Source: Virgibacillus natechei (GTDB lineage Bacteria > Bacillota > Bacilli > Bacillales > Amphibacillaceae). From it: a stretch of DNA of 64,000 nt. The stretch's first letter is position 1. Each line of letters starts with the position of its first letter. This document shows positions 34,672 through 43,498 of the stretch, one piece after another. Under the pieces are notes generated by a model, which was not told the DNA's origin, ran no database searches, and saw nothing but the letters and a program-made list of their open reading frames with translations. The position numbers and the translations under genes were made by a program. The DNA is taken from positions 3,348,001 through 3,412,000 of the forward strand of contig NZ_CP110224.1 in NCBI RefSeq assembly GCF_026013645.1, written 5' to 3'.

Positions 34672-35550
34672 TTAAACTAATAGCTCGACATCTAATAGTT
34701 CGGCAATTTGTTCAGATTCTTCTCTTAGTTCTGGAATTCGGGTGAAATGGGACAGTAACCCTTGTATCACTACAGGTTGGGCTTCCTTTTTCACCGCTTC
34801 TTTTTCAATAGCAGAAGCTACTTCCTCAAGCTGTTCTACTGTTGCAGAATCCAGATCTAATGCTCGGATTTTTTCCTTTGCGCTTTCCAATTGTGTGGAC
34901 AGCATTGTTTCCACTGTTTGATTTTGCATGAGATATTCTAATGGAATCGCTGTCGTTGTAACGGCCGATTCTTCATTGGATGCAAGCATTCCATAAACAA
35001 CATCATTCAACCTGCGAACAAGAAATCCACTCAGCTTATCACTGCTTATATGTACATCATCAACGATGATCCATTTTAAATAGCTACTTAACAACCCCTC
35101 AAACTGAATGACCGCATCTACGATTAAATCATTGACTTGATCACCATAGATATTCTGGATATTATCCTTCATCCAATGGAAATTCTCCATTTTGAACTGT
35201 TTCATAACCTTATCTGTATGGTCACCAATTGAGATGCTTTCCCGTAGATGAATAATAATAAAATCTTTATAGCTGTAGATATATTCAATAAGAATGCCGA
35301 TTTGTTTTTCTAGGCTTTTCTCTGGGGGATGATTCTCTTGCTTCACTTTTTCGTAACGCCTTTCAAGCTGTTTTTTAAAATCCAGGTACGCTGTTGCAAG
35401 GAACTCCTCTTTCGATTGGAAATATAAGTAAAATGCACCTTTGGAAACGCCAGCTTCTTTCGCGATTTCCTGGATGGATGTGTTATGGTAGCCTTTTGCT
35501 GCTACTAATTTCACACCTGATTTAATGAGACTCATTTTCTTATCGTTCAT
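34672..35550 (-). CDS. TetR-family transcriptional regulator of the efflux operon
   Basis: A 292-residue regulator, longer than the usual 190-220. The N-terminal helix-turn-helix TSIQEIAKEAGVSKGAFYLYF (about 24-44) is canonical. The long C-terminal part is helical, probably a ligand-binding and dimerisation domain with an extra helical extension. It is the first gene of the operon with the RND adaptor (starting 28 nt downstream) and permease. The perfect palindrome at 35700-35737 in its leader contains a TGACTAACCGGTCAGTCA core typical of TetR-type operators, so autorepression released by a transported compound is the likely control. Confidence 0.9.
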   Translation of the reverse strand: MNDKKMSLIKSGVKLVAAKGYHNTSIQEIAKEAGVSKGAFYLYFQSKEEFLATAYLDFKKQLERRYEKVKQENHPPEKSLEKQIGILIEYIYSYKDFIIIHLRESISIGDHTDKVMKQFKMENFHWMKDNIQNIYGDQVNDLIVDAVIQFEGLLSSYLKWIIVDDVHISSDKLSGFLVRRLNDVVYGMLASNEESAVTTTAIPLEYLMQNQTVETMLSTQLESAKEKIRALDLDSATVEQLEEVASAIEKEAVKKEAQPVVIQGLLSHFTRIPELREESEQIAELLDVELLV

Positions 35551-35587
35551 TGTTTACACCTAATTTCATTCAATGCTTCTTACGTTA

Positions 35588-35640
35588 GAAAACTTGGCTG
35601 CCGCCTCGTCTTTCCAGAGATTAGAAGGCAGGGGCCGGAT
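35588..35640. repeat. partial family D repeat
   Basis: GAAAACTTGGCTGCCGCC.. resembles the 5' part of the family D element, but the conserved TTGCACTTATGCAG part is missing. Located in the leader of the TetR gene. Confidence 0.35.
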
Positions 35641-35699
35641 TGGTAGAATTCGTGAAATAGCCAGTTTCGCTGTCTCCCTCTACCTGCTTAAAAAATCGT

Positions 35700-35737
35700 C
35701 ATGTTCGAATGACTAACCGGTCAGTCATTCGAACATG
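35700..35737. promoter_or_regulatory. palindromic TetR operator
   Basis: Arms CATGTTCGAATGACT and AGTCATTCGAACATG (15 bp, perfect) enclose an AACCGGTC centre. The core TGACTAACCGGTCAGTCA (35710-35727) has the form seen at many TetR-family operators. It lies just downstream of the predicted transcription start. Confidence 0.75.
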
Positions 35738-35754
35738 ATTTATGACACTTCCTC

Positions 35755-35783
35755 ATTATACACAGGCAAAACCTACATGACAA
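35755..35783 (-). promoter_or_regulatory. sigma-A promoter of the TetR-RND operon
   Basis: Minus strand: TTGTCA (35783-35778), a 17-nt spacer and TATAAT (35760-35755). Transcription should begin near 35748, so the operator is transcribed at the very 5' end, ideal for repression. Confidence 0.75.
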
Positions 35784-35820
35784 GTAATATTTCAATCTAA
35801 TGAGGTTGGACAGTCATGAG

Positions 35821-36312
35821 CTAGTTAGTTAATGAAAAACCTTTGAATATTTTATCCCTGTTATAATCTACAATTACTTCACTCGTCCGTTTGTATTGTA
35901 AATCAATTGTTTTTACCGAAGCATTTATGTATATTCCAGTGTCGTCATGAAATCCAATATATGCCTTGTGGTCACGTTGCTCATAAAATTTTATATGATG
36001 ATATGCTAGCCATACACAATCCTTATTTTTAATAGACGCTGTTGGCATCATATATATCCCTTTATTAGCTGGGTCCACTGGAATAGGTAACTTGCTTGCA
36101 GATTTTAAAATACGTTTTACCCCCTTTTTTCTCCCTGCTAAATCCGATCCGTATAGGAGACAGTTATAATTTAGAATCTGTTCGATTTTATAATTGGAAG
36201 GTTTCTTTTTGTTCCCTTCTATTATTAACGTACGGTAATAACCAGTCTCTTTGGTCATAATTGCTTTTGTGTCCTGTGAAATGGTATAAATGGATGACCT
36301 TCTCTTTCCCAT
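35821..36312 (-). CDS. comK: ComK-family competence transcription factor
   Basis: A 163-residue protein matching ComK in its central block: LLYGSDLAGRKKGVKRIL, LPIPVDPANKGIYMMPTAS, CVWLAYHHIKFYE and the later YKRTSEVIVDYNRDK. B. subtilis ComK is 192 residues; this version is shorter at the C-terminus, which in B. subtilis is the part recognised for MecA/ClpCP degradation, so stability may differ (inference). In B. subtilis ComK activates DNA-uptake genes. ATG 36312 follows GGGAGGAAACAGGG; the frame to 36342 has no ribosome site. It stands alone. Confidence 0.85.
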   Translation of the reverse strand: MGKRRSSIYTISQDTKAIMTKETGYYRTLIIEGNKKKPSNYKIEQILNYNCLLYGSDLAGRKKGVKRILKSASKLPIPVDPANKGIYMMPTASIKNKDCVWLAYHHIKFYEQRDHKAYIGFHDDTGIYINASVKTIDLQYKRTSEVIVDYNRDKIFKGFSLTN

Positions 36313-36769
36313 CCCTGTTTCCTCCCTGCACCCCATTCTCATTTATCGCAGTTTAAATTGAGTTAGACGTGGGGAGAATAATCCCCCTGAATGAAGTATT
36401 ATTTTATAGTTCTATTTTACTATTTCTAGCGATTAATACCAAATTTTAAGTGTATTTTTTCTGGCAATTATGAAAGAATCAAACTTTCCTATTTGCTCAC
36501 TGGCTAAAACCGTCACGTCCTGGGTCTGTGCGTAAAGCTCCCCCACCGAAAATTTGTGCGTTGTAAGTGCGGGCGAATGTATTCCTCCAAACGGCTTGGT
36601 GAATTCCAAGTTTCCTATTTTAGGATTAAGGGTATATGAATAATATCGTTTGGCTGTTTTCTAAAAGATTGGACTGCGATTACTCGTCCCATCGAAAAGA
36701 ATTGTTGTTTTTAACGCAAAATTTATAAAAGACGACATAACTTGAAATTTAAGTTGACGCTTTTTAAAC
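36313..36769. other. intergenic spacer upstream of comK
   Basis: Contains the word TTATCGCAGTTTAA (36338) and degenerate repeat debris (GTAAGTGCGGGCG, 36550 region). No gene is seen. Confidence 0.4.
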
Positions 36770-37200
36770 CGCTGCGGAAATACACTACGCGCACCTTAGG
36801 GTGACCCGTGAGCCTCCTCGAACTCCGTTCTGCGGGGTCTCACTCTGGCCACTGTTCCCGCAGGAGTCTCCGTGTATTTCCTTCGCTGGTAAGATGCTTT
36901 TCAACTTCATCAAAATTGCTTGATTATATACTAAACATAGCCATGAACTATTATGATGGTTGATTGGAGCGGAGGACCGTTGACTCCTGCGGGAACAATG
37001 GTTTTCGGTGGGGCGAGCATTTACGCGCAGCCCCAGCACGAGTCTGAAGACCCCGCAGGACTATCCTAAGGAAGGCCGACTAAAATCGTCCTTTGCGGAC
37101 AACGTCGGCATACCCCTTGCCGGGGCAAGGAGGCTGAAGCCGTGCCCGCGGAAAGCAACGGTCCGCAGCGGAAAGAAACCCAGCGGTCTGTCGTCTTTTT
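36770..37200. repeat. family F repeat (CTCCTGCGGGAACA) with nested hairpin
   Basis: Two arms related as imperfect inverted copies: CCGCAGGAGTCTCCGTGTAT at 36860 and GACTCCTGCGGGAACAATGG at 36979. GCGAGCATTTACGCGCAGCC and GAAGACCCCGCAGG follow. A type widespread in Bacillaceae genomes. A covarying hairpin unit is inserted at 37075-37109. Confidence 0.75.
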
Positions 37201-37283
37201 TATCTACTGCGACATAGTTAAAAGCGACAATACTTACCTACGAAAAGAGCCTAAAGACTTAATCACAAATAGGAGGATTTCAA

Positions 37284-37403
37284 ATGGCTGCAAAAGATAA
37301 GAAGAATGAAACAGCAAAAAATACGGAAAAAGGGTCACAGCTGCAATCCGAGCAAATGGAAAAAGCACAAGGAAATGAGAATGAGAAAGAATCAGATGAT
37401 TAG
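37284..37403 (+). CDS. small highly charged protein (39 aa)
   Basis: Starts MAAKDKKNETAKNTEKGSQL, hydrophilic and rich in Lys, Glu and Asn with no hydrophobic core. AGGAGGATTTCAA before ATG is a near-perfect ribosome site, and a strong terminator follows 54 nt after the stop, so it is an independent gene. Composition recalls small spore or stress proteins, but no motif supports a function. Confidence 0.65.
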   Translation: MAAKDKKNETAKNTEKGSQLQSEQMEKAQGNENEKESDD

Positions 37404-37456
37404 AGAACGTTTACTTCATCACTTGAATGGTTCGTCATTTACATTTCAATCATAAC

Positions 37457-37503
37457 TAAAAGCAGAACGACCAACTATTATGCGGTCGTTCTGCTTTTTC
37501 TTT
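37457..37503. terminator. strong terminator
   Basis: AAAGCAGAACGACC pairs perfectly with GGTCGTTCTGCTTT, followed by a T run. It serves the 37284 gene and possibly the converging 37522 gene. Confidence 0.9.
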
Positions 37504-37521
37504 TAGATTAAGATGTACTAC

Positions 37522-37815
37522 TTACTGATTACCTTGTCCACCTGGCTCGTCTTCATCATCATACAGGTTATCATCTGGTTCTTCTAAATCATCTGTGTCA
37601 TTAATACCTGTTCCATTACCATTATTATCGTCGCCTTCACCATCCATGCCGCCGTTTCCATCCATGCCTCCATCATCTTGCATACCACCATTTTCCTCTT
37701 GATCTAATGGAGCATCATCTTCTGCTGGATCCATATCATCACCTGTTCCACAGGCTGCGACTAGGGATAATGCTAATATCGGTGCACCAAATTTCAATAA
37801 GATCTTTCTTTTCAT
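37522..37815 (-). CDS. acidic low-complexity lipoprotein (97 aa)
   Basis: A signal peptide with lipobox SLVAAC (Cys about residue 22) is followed by about 75 residues that are almost entirely Asp, Glu, Gly, Asn and Met, including repeats of the MDGNGGMDGE kind. No catalytic domain. The very acidic surface fits a halophile-style exported protein. GGAGGAAATC precedes ATG. Function unknown. Confidence 0.75.
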   Translation of the reverse strand: MKRKILLKFGAPILALSLVAACGTGDDMDPAEDDAPLDQEENGGMQDDGGMDGNGGMDGEGDDNNGNGTGINDTDDLEEPDDNLYDDEDEPGGQGNQ

Positions 37816-37941
37816 AAAGATTTCCTCCTTTGTTGGTCGTTAATCGCTGTCGCCATTAGCTTAACCATTTACAAAGAAGTGATACTTATTTTTTCCTCTT
37901 TTTAAAGAATTTTTTAGTATGTCAAGTGTTCTCGTTTCGAA

Positions 37942-38364
37942 TTATTGAATGGCAAACATTATTTCTGCCTCACAAGCTACTTCGCCGTCTACTGTTGCAA
38001 TTCCTTTGCCTTTTCCAATCGGACCTTTTATACGCGTGATTTCTACTTCCAACTTAAGCTGGTCTCCTGGTTTTACTTGTCGTTTAAAGCGGCACTTATC
38101 AACACCTGCCAAAAAGCCTAACTTCCCTTCATTTTCTTCCATACCAAGTACAGAAATCGCACCGACTTGCGCAAGGGCTTCTATAATTAGCACACCAGGC
38201 ATTACTGCATAATCTGGAAAATGCCCTTGAAAGAATGGTTCATTAACCGTTACATTTTTCAGACCTACAACTCGTTTTCCTTCTTCTAGCTCTGTTACTT
38301 TATCCACTAATAAAAACGGATAGCGATGCGGTATAACCTCTTTTATCTGTTCACTGTCCATCAT
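37942..38364 (-). CDS. fabZ: 3-hydroxyacyl-ACP dehydratase
   Basis: Removes water from 3-hydroxyacyl-ACP in fatty acid elongation. A 140-residue hot-dog fold protein with [13 protein letters not shown] and the active-site segment [20 protein letters not shown] (catalytic His and the downstream Glu). Length is normal. AGGAGGACAAGTATT precedes a double ATG (38364 or 38361). It sits downstream of epuA in the Bacillus order mbl-flhO-flhP-..-fabZ; a hairpin separates it from epuA, so it may have its own promoter. Confidence 0.93.
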   Translation of the reverse strand: MMDSEQIKEVIPHRYPFLLVDKVTELEEGKRVVGLKNVTVNEPFFQGHFPDYAVMPGVLIIEALAQVGAISVLGMEENEGKLGFLAGVDKCRFKRQVKPGDQLKLEVEITRIKGPIGKGKGIATVDGEVACEAEIMFAIQ

Positions 38365-38445
38365 AATACTTGTCCTCCTTGAAATAGGTCAATTTGTCTC
38401 CATTATAGCAGATATGTTTCGTTTTAAGCGAAGCGTCTAACACAA

Positions 38446-38481
38446 AGAAGCATCTCCCTCGTCGTTAAGTGAGATGCTTCT
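38446..38481 (-). terminator. terminator after the mbl-flhOP-epuA genes
   Basis: AGAAGCATCTC and GAGATGCTTCT form a stem (38447-38479) overlapping the epuA stop codon. Confidence 0.75.
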
Positions 38482-38818
38482 AATTTACATTCCCTATTAC
38501 AATATCGATTAAATGTTGCCACGTATCTACATCTAATGCATCAATGGGATTCCCGTCCCCAATCACACCATATCCAATCATTAATCCTGCTATCAGGGCT
38601 CCTGCAGCAATTATAACGATAACGATAATGCGAAGCCAGATTGGAAATATACGCCGCCTCGGTAATTTGTTTTGCTCTTTTTCTTCTTTTTGTTTTTGCT
38701 TTTGTTCTTTTCGCGTTTGGCTTTCGGAATCGACTTGTTCATCCTCAATAGGGTCTTGTTCTTTTTTAGATTGTTTATACGCTTTTCTAGATTGGTATTC
38801 TGATTCGTTTTTAGGCAT
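38480..38818 (-). CDS. EpuA-family membrane protein (often annotated RNA polymerase subunit beta)
   Basis: A 112-residue protein: a highly charged cytoplasmic N-terminus (about 1-60, with QTRKEQKQKQKEEKEQNK), one membrane helix (WLRIIVIVIIAAGALIAGLM) and a short exterior tail (DVDTWQHLIDIV). It matches the small EpuA/DUF family that follows flhP in Bacillaceae; the RNA polymerase label commonly attached to it is not supported by any sequence feature. ATG 38818 is preferred over 38836 because GAAGGAGAAATATGTG sits correctly before it. Confidence 0.7.
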   Translation of the reverse strand: MPKNESEYQSRKAYKQSKKEQDPIEDEQVDSESQTRKEQKQKQKEEKEQNKLPRRRIFPIWLRIIVIVIIAAGALIAGLMIGYGVIGDGNPIDALDVDTWQHLIDIVIGNVN

Positions 38819-38898
38819 CACATATTTCTCCTTCATTCCTGACAGAATAATGGAATATATGATACGGTTACTTGTAGAATCATTTTATTCCATTGATT

Positions 38899-39732
38899 TT
38901 ACCTTAGCTGATTAATTAAGCCCTTCATTTCATCTCCGATTGAGATTGTTTGTGCATTAAATTGATAAGAACGTTGGGCTGTAATGAGATCTGTCATTTG
39001 TTTTGAAACATCTACGTTCGAGCGCTCCAGTGCATTACTTTGTATTACGTCTATAGTTGGGTCTGTCGCTTGAATAATTTCATCCATCTCGAATCCAAGT
39101 TCCGCTAAGTCAGGTAATTGAAAGTTATTGTCTCCAGTAGCTTCAAGCAATTGCGGCCGTATTACTTCGACTATATCTAGTTCTCCAACAACTTCTGTTT
39201 GATCACCACGTCCGACCATAATTTGTCCATTTGCCTGAATATCAATCGAGTCAAAACCATCCTCCATTACAATTGGCCCGGTTTGTCCAAGTACGGGGTT
39301 GCCATCACTCGTTGTCAACATTACATCCTCGGTATCATTAACTGGACTTAAATGAAAAGAACCATCTCTTGTATACCGTATGACCTCACCATCGTTTTCA
39401 GTATCTTGTATTTGATAGAAATAATTATCTCCACGCAACGCTGTATCTAGCGCGCGTCCTGTTTCCGTAATTGTCCCACTGGTGAAATCAAGATTCGCTG
39501 TACCTAGTTTAGCTCCAGATCCAACACGAATTCCTTCAGGGGTTAAGCGATTTCCCTCATTTTCAGGGTCGCCTGATACATTATTAATTTGTTGGAATAA
39601 TAGGGAAGAGAATTCAGCTTCACGACTTTTATAACCTGTTGTCTGGCTATTAGCCATATTATTACCAATCAGATCAAGCTTATGTTGTAGCTGGTCCATT
39701 GTTACTGCAGCTTGTATCATCATTCTTGACAT
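38899..39732 (-). CDS. flhP: flagellar hook-basal body protein FlhP
   Basis: A 277-residue FlgG/FlgF-type rod protein. The N-terminal flagellar rod motif DLIGNNMANSQTTGYK and the C-terminal LERSNVDVSKQMTDLITAQR helix, which form the coiled-coil ends of rod and hook proteins, are both present. Follows flhO with 14 nt between, as in B. subtilis. Position downstream of mbl couples it to the cell-shape gene. Confidence 0.9.
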   Translation of the reverse strand: MSRMMIQAAVTMDQLQHKLDLIGNNMANSQTTGYKSREAEFSSLLFQQINNVSGDPENEGNRLTPEGIRVGSGAKLGTANLDFTSGTITETGRALDTALRGDNYFYQIQDTENDGEVIRYTRDGSFHLSPVNDTEDVMLTTSDGNPVLGQTGPIVMEDGFDSIDIQANGQIMVGRGDQTEVVGELDIVEVIRPQLLEATGDNNFQLPDLAELGFEMDEIIQATDPTIDVIQSNALERSNVDVSKQMTDLITAQRSYQFNAQTISIGDEMKGLINQLR

Positions 39733-39746
39733 TCAATCAACCCTTC

Positions 39747-40553
39747 CTAGCCTAACTGACCGATTTCACTAACAGCTTTGCCCATATTTTCATCATAAGC
39801 ACGTAGGACACGCTGATTCGTTTCAAAGATACGATGGGACTGCATCATTTGTGTCATGGTTTGTTGTGCATTAACATTTGATTGCTCAAGTGATCCTTGC
39901 TGTACTTGAAAGGTAGTACCAACGGGTATTGCACCCGTATCTCCAGTAAACAATCCATTTCCTTCTTTTGTTAATTCATTAGCATCCGGTGCATAGGTAA
40001 TACCAAGCGGGAAATCTCCACCTTCCGCTTGTACGATGCCATCTTCCGTAACGGTGAACTCCATCCCATTTGTTTGAATAGAATCTCCCATTTCATCTAA
40101 AACATAATACCCTTCATCCGTAACAAGAAACCCTTCTCCATCAACGGTGAAATTTCCATTTCGTGTATAACGAACGTCTCCATCTTCATTTTGCACGGTA
40201 AAAAACAGGTTGCCTGTCTCATCTGGTAATTCGCCATTCACAAGCGCCAGATCTGTTGCATTGCCCGTTTCCCGAACGTCACCCTGTCCGTGATTTGGCA
40301 TTGTTTCCTGCAGATAGACCCCCGTATTCAATGAACCAATTGGATCCTGAACGGGTAGGTTCAATCCTCCATTTGATGTAGGAATCGTGCTTGATCCAAT
40401 TTTATGCAACAACATCTCTGGAAATGCGCGCATGGTTGTTTGATCCGCCTTGTAACCTGGCGTCTCGGCATTGGCAATATTATTTGACAAAGCCTCCTGC
40501 TGTCGTTGTTGAGAAATCATGCCACTGGCAGCTGTATGAAAACCTCTTAACAT
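39747..40553 (-). CDS. flhO: flagellar hook-basal body protein FlhO
   Basis: A 268-residue rod protein of the FlgG/FlgF family: N-terminal ALSNNIANAETPGYKADQ and C-terminal LEQSNVNAQQTMTQMMQSHR. Paralogous to FlhP downstream, and both are needed for the distal rod in B. subtilis. GAGGAGGGAAACGTT precedes ATG. Confidence 0.9.
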   Translation of the reverse strand: MLRGFHTAASGMISQQRQQEALSNNIANAETPGYKADQTTMRAFPEMLLHKIGSSTIPTSNGGLNLPVQDPIGSLNTGVYLQETMPNHGQGDVRETGNATDLALVNGELPDETGNLFFTVQNEDGDVRYTRNGNFTVDGEGFLVTDEGYYVLDEMGDSIQTNGMEFTVTEDGIVQAEGGDFPLGITYAPDANELTKEGNGLFTGDTGAIPVGTTFQVQQGSLEQSNVNAQQTMTQMMQSHRIFETNQRVLRAYDENMGKAVSEIGQLG

Positions 40554-40723
40554 AACGTTTCCCTCCTCACATAACGAAATACGGTTTACCCGCAGTTTAG
40601 CGGGCGTGACACCCTGAATGAAATTTTACTTTATGTCCGTGAATCTCTTTATGTATTGGTTCAGAATGTAATCATCGTCACACCCTGAACGCTGAACTAT
40701 GCGTTTAACATTTTTGATAGATC
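40554..40723. other. mbl-flhO intergenic region
   Basis: Contains ACCCGCAGTTTAGCGGGCGT and two copies of the word (G/T)CACACCCTGAA at 40607 and 40680. Possible small repeat debris; no gene. Confidence 0.35.
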
Positions 40724-41725
40724 CTAACCAATCATTTTACGATCAATCTTATCGATATTCTCAAGCATAATTCCTGTTCCTTTTGCAACACAATTCAATG
40801 GTTCTTCAGACATAAACACAGGAACCTTTAGCTCCTCTGCTAATAGATGATCAATACCATGAATGAGGGCTCCACCGCCTGTTATAATAACACCACGATC
40901 AATAATGTCCGCAGACAGTTCTGGTGGTGTGTGTTCAAGCACCGTTTTAGCTGCTTGAATGATTAACGCGATAGATTCCTCTAGTGCTTTTTGGAGTTCT
41001 TTCGAATGCACGGTAATCGTACGCGGAAGTCCATTCACCATATCACGTCCGCGAATATCCATTTGCTCATGACGGGAATCTTTGAAAACCGTTGCTACGT
41101 TCCGCTTCAGCTCCTCAGCAGTGCGCTCTCCAATAAGCAATTTGTATTCCTTCTTAATATATTGAAGAATTTCTGCATCAAATTTATCCCCAGCCATTTT
41201 TATGGATTCCGAGGTAACAATATTCCCCATGGAGAGGACGGCTACATCTGTTGTCCCGCCACCGATATCAACGACCATATTACCGCTCGGCTGAAAGATC
41301 TCCATGCCTGCTCCAATCGCCGCTACTTTCGGTTCTTCTTCAAGGTAAATTTTCTTACCTCCAGATTTCTCTGCTGCTTCCTTAATTGCTTTTTGCTCTA
41401 CTTTCGTTACATTCGTTGGGCAACATATAAGCATCTTCGGCTTTGAAAGAAAACCACGAACATTAATTTTATTTATAAAATGTTTTAACATCGCTTCTGT
41501 TACATCAAAGTCAGCAATTACTCCATCCTTCAACGGACGAATAGCCTCAATATTTCCCGGTGTACGCCCCACCATACGATGTGCAGCGGTCCCAACTTCT
41601 AGAACTTTTCCAGTGTTGCGATCCATGGCCACGACTGATGGTTCATCTAAAACAATTCCCTTACCTTTAACATGAATAAGAACATTTGCTGTTCCGAGGT
41701 CAATTCCAATATCTCTAGAAAACAT
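40724..41725 (-). CDS. mbl: MreB-like cell-shape actin Mbl
   Basis: A 333-residue actin homologue that guides cylindrical wall synthesis. Nucleotide-binding motifs are intact: phosphate 1 DIGIDLGTANVLIHVKG, phosphate 2 VVDIGGGTTDVAVLSMG and the adenosine motif VIITGGGALIHGID. Length and the Bacillus order spoIIID-mbl-flhO-flhP identify it as Mbl rather than MreB or MreBH. GGAGGATCTAGGTTC precedes ATG. Confidence 0.93.
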   Translation of the reverse strand: MFSRDIGIDLGTANVLIHVKGKGIVLDEPSVVAMDRNTGKVLEVGTAAHRMVGRTPGNIEAIRPLKDGVIADFDVTEAMLKHFINKINVRGFLSKPKMLICCPTNVTKVEQKAIKEAAEKSGGKKIYLEEEPKVAAIGAGMEIFQPSGNMVVDIGGGTTDVAVLSMGNIVTSESIKMAGDKFDAEILQYIKKEYKLLIGERTAEELKRNVATVFKDSRHEQMDIRGRDMVNGLPRTITVHSKELQKALEESIALIIQAAKTVLEHTPPELSADIIDRGVIITGGGALIHGIDHLLAEELKVPVFMSEEPLNCVAKGTGIMLENIDKIDRKMIG

Positions 41726-42009
41726 GAACCTAGATCCTCCTAGCGTAAGTACTATCTTGCATCAGTTATGAAAACATAATGCTCCTAATAATGTATTTTA
41801 CCACAAACTTCTACAATTAACTGTATATTTCCCGAAAATTTTTATACAAATTAAAAGGCGTTACCACACACTTGTACGACACTGTTTGAACGTGGGATAG
41901 ATTGAAGCAGTTTTGCGATTGTAGCATGTTGATGACAATTAAGGTGATATTCACGTTAGTGTCGCTTTCACAGGTGGGCTGGGCAATGATTTTGGCTTTC
42001 GGGTGATAG
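41726..42009. other. spacer upstream of mbl
   Basis: Likely holds the mbl promoter; no confident consensus was found. Confidence 0.35.
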
Positions 42010-42315
42010 TAGGGTTAGACTTAAAAGTGGATACGCAATAGAGAGAATGTACTAAATAAAATTATCAATGAAATGGAGCCTGTCCTCAATAAGTAGACGA
42101 TAGGTTCAAGAATTTAAACAGTATATTGCTCGAGCGAGCGGGAGATTGGCTCATTCGAGCGACAGAAGCTTCTACTCGAGCGAGAAGGTGCCTCATTCGA
42201 TCGGCAGTGATAATTTTGAAGGCTGGGGCTCGAACTTGGGGGGGGTCGCTCGTACAGGCCATCCTCTCGCTCGGCTTAGGAGTGCTGGCGCTCGAGCGAG
42301 AGGGAGATTCTCAGT
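42010..42315. repeat. family B repeat, single unit
   Basis: The shared leader (AGACTTAAAAGTGGATACGC.. TTTAAACAGTATATTG) is followed by one CTCGAGCGAGCGGGAGATTG unit and the start of another at 42290. It sits between mbl and spoIIID, which are adjacent in B. subtilis. Confidence 0.8.
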
Positions 42316-42381
42316 TAACAACATGTCACCATCCCCCTCTGATTAATTAGAATTTCAATCACTTGATGTGTACAGAAAACA

Positions 42382-42420
42382 AACCAAAGCGTAGCATCCT
42401 AATTTGCTACGCTTTGGTCC
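42382..42420 (-). terminator. hairpin, probably spoIIID terminator
   Basis: ACCAAAGCGTAGCA pairs perfectly with TGCTACGCTTTGGT; T-rich sequence follows on the minus strand. Confidence 0.75.
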
Positions 42421-42459
42421 GCTTCCTTATGTTTTTACAACCCGAATACTTCCATTCAC

Positions 42460-42600
42460 CACCCCCTTTATCGCAGTTTAACGTGCAGATCGGCTAAATA
42501 CGACGCGTCCTAGGGCTGCGCGTAAATGCTCGCCCCTCTGAGAACTTTTGTACGCCTACCCCCCCACTAAGTGAAGTTTTACTTTATTCTAGCTCCCTAT
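42460..42600. repeat. degenerate repeat (TATCGCAGTTTAACG type)
   Basis: TTTATCGCAGTTTAACGTGC, then GCGCGTAAATGCTCGCCCC, resembling pieces at 36338 and 36990-37030 (part of family F and the TATCGCAGTTTAA word). Non-coding. Confidence 0.4.
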
Positions 42601-42651
42601 CATTTGTTAGCGTTTTATTAAGGGATCTTGACAGCCATATTGCCGGATCTT

Positions 42652-42936
42652 TCATCCAACCGGTTTCGGTTCATCCTCCTCTTCTTGTGGATTTAATCTG
42701 TATTTTTTTCTCGTTGCTTCACCTCCCCGTAGATGACGGATTGATTTATGATGTTCTAAAATGCTTTTTACTTCATTCGCTAGCTCAGGGTTTATTTCTG
42801 GTAATCGTTCTGTTAAATCTTTGTGGACTGTGCTCTTAGAAACACCAAATTCTTTTGCTATCAGTCGGACTGTTTTTCTCGACTCTACGACATATTTCCC
42901 TATCCTGATAGTCCTTTCTTTGATGTAATCATGCAC
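42652..42936 (-). CDS. spoIIID: sporulation transcription factor SpoIIID
   Basis: A DNA-binding regulator of the mother cell at the sigma-E stage. A 94-residue protein with the helix-turn-helix RLIAKEFGVSKSTVHKDLTE and the basic C-terminal block SIRHLRGGEATRKKYR, nearly as in B. subtilis (93 residues). The GTG at 42936 (VHDYIKERT..) with GGGAGGCGAACG upstream is the start; the open frame continues to 43056, but that part has no ribosome site and no family similarity. Confidence 0.95.
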   Translation of the reverse strand: MHDYIKERTIRIGKYVVESRKTVRLIAKEFGVSKSTVHKDLTERLPEINPELANEVKSILEHHKSIRHLRGGEATRKKYRLNPQEEEDEPKPVG

Positions 42937-43458
42937 ACCGTTCGCCTCCCTATGTTGGATTTCCGAGGTGTAATTTGAGACAAGGTGTAAATTGCTGTGG
43001 CTCATTTTTCTTTCTAATTTCTGCTGCGCAACGATGTCAAATATGTATGCTTTCAAATAGGCTTAGAAGGATGTTCAAAACACTAAAAAAGTATTTTATG
43101 AATTTACCCCTGATTGGCTCGACCTATATTCCTTTGTTAACGAAATGTTCTGTGATTTTTATGTAAAATTCATTATAGAGGGATGTATTTGGCCTGATTT
43201 CAAAGATGCCACACAAGCTCTCACCTCAGACATTTCTGATTGCTTGGTTTGTAATATTTTATTAACAGAGTGACAGGTTTATGATTAAAATTAGATCTTT
43301 ATCAAATTGGACAGGATGTATTTTTCCTAATCGTCCAAATATGGTTATAAATACCTGTTTTCGCCTAATAAACAGTCCCAGCGAAAGCCGAATTGTAATT
43401 GGAGCGCTGCATGTAATCGACCTGCCCATTAAACGCTCATAACGAAACATCATTTCTG
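42937..43458. other. spacer upstream of spoIIID
   Basis: No convincing gene. Open frames at 42975 and 43262 lack ribosome sites, and the latter begins inside a terminator hairpin. In particular, no small signal-peptide precursor is visible after the AimR-like gene. Confidence 0.45.
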
Positions 43459-43498
43459 AAGAAGAAAAGAAGCTGTTTCGAAAAACAGCTTCTTGCAT
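43459..43498 (-). terminator. terminator of the AimR-like gene
   Basis: AAGAAGCTGTTT and AAACAGCTTCTT pair around CGA, directly after the stop codon. Confidence 0.8.

Noticed and set aside
43262..43498. 78-codon frame after the AimR-like gene as a possible aimP
   Set aside because: It starts inside the terminator hairpin, has no ribosome site, no signal peptide and no mature-peptide pattern.
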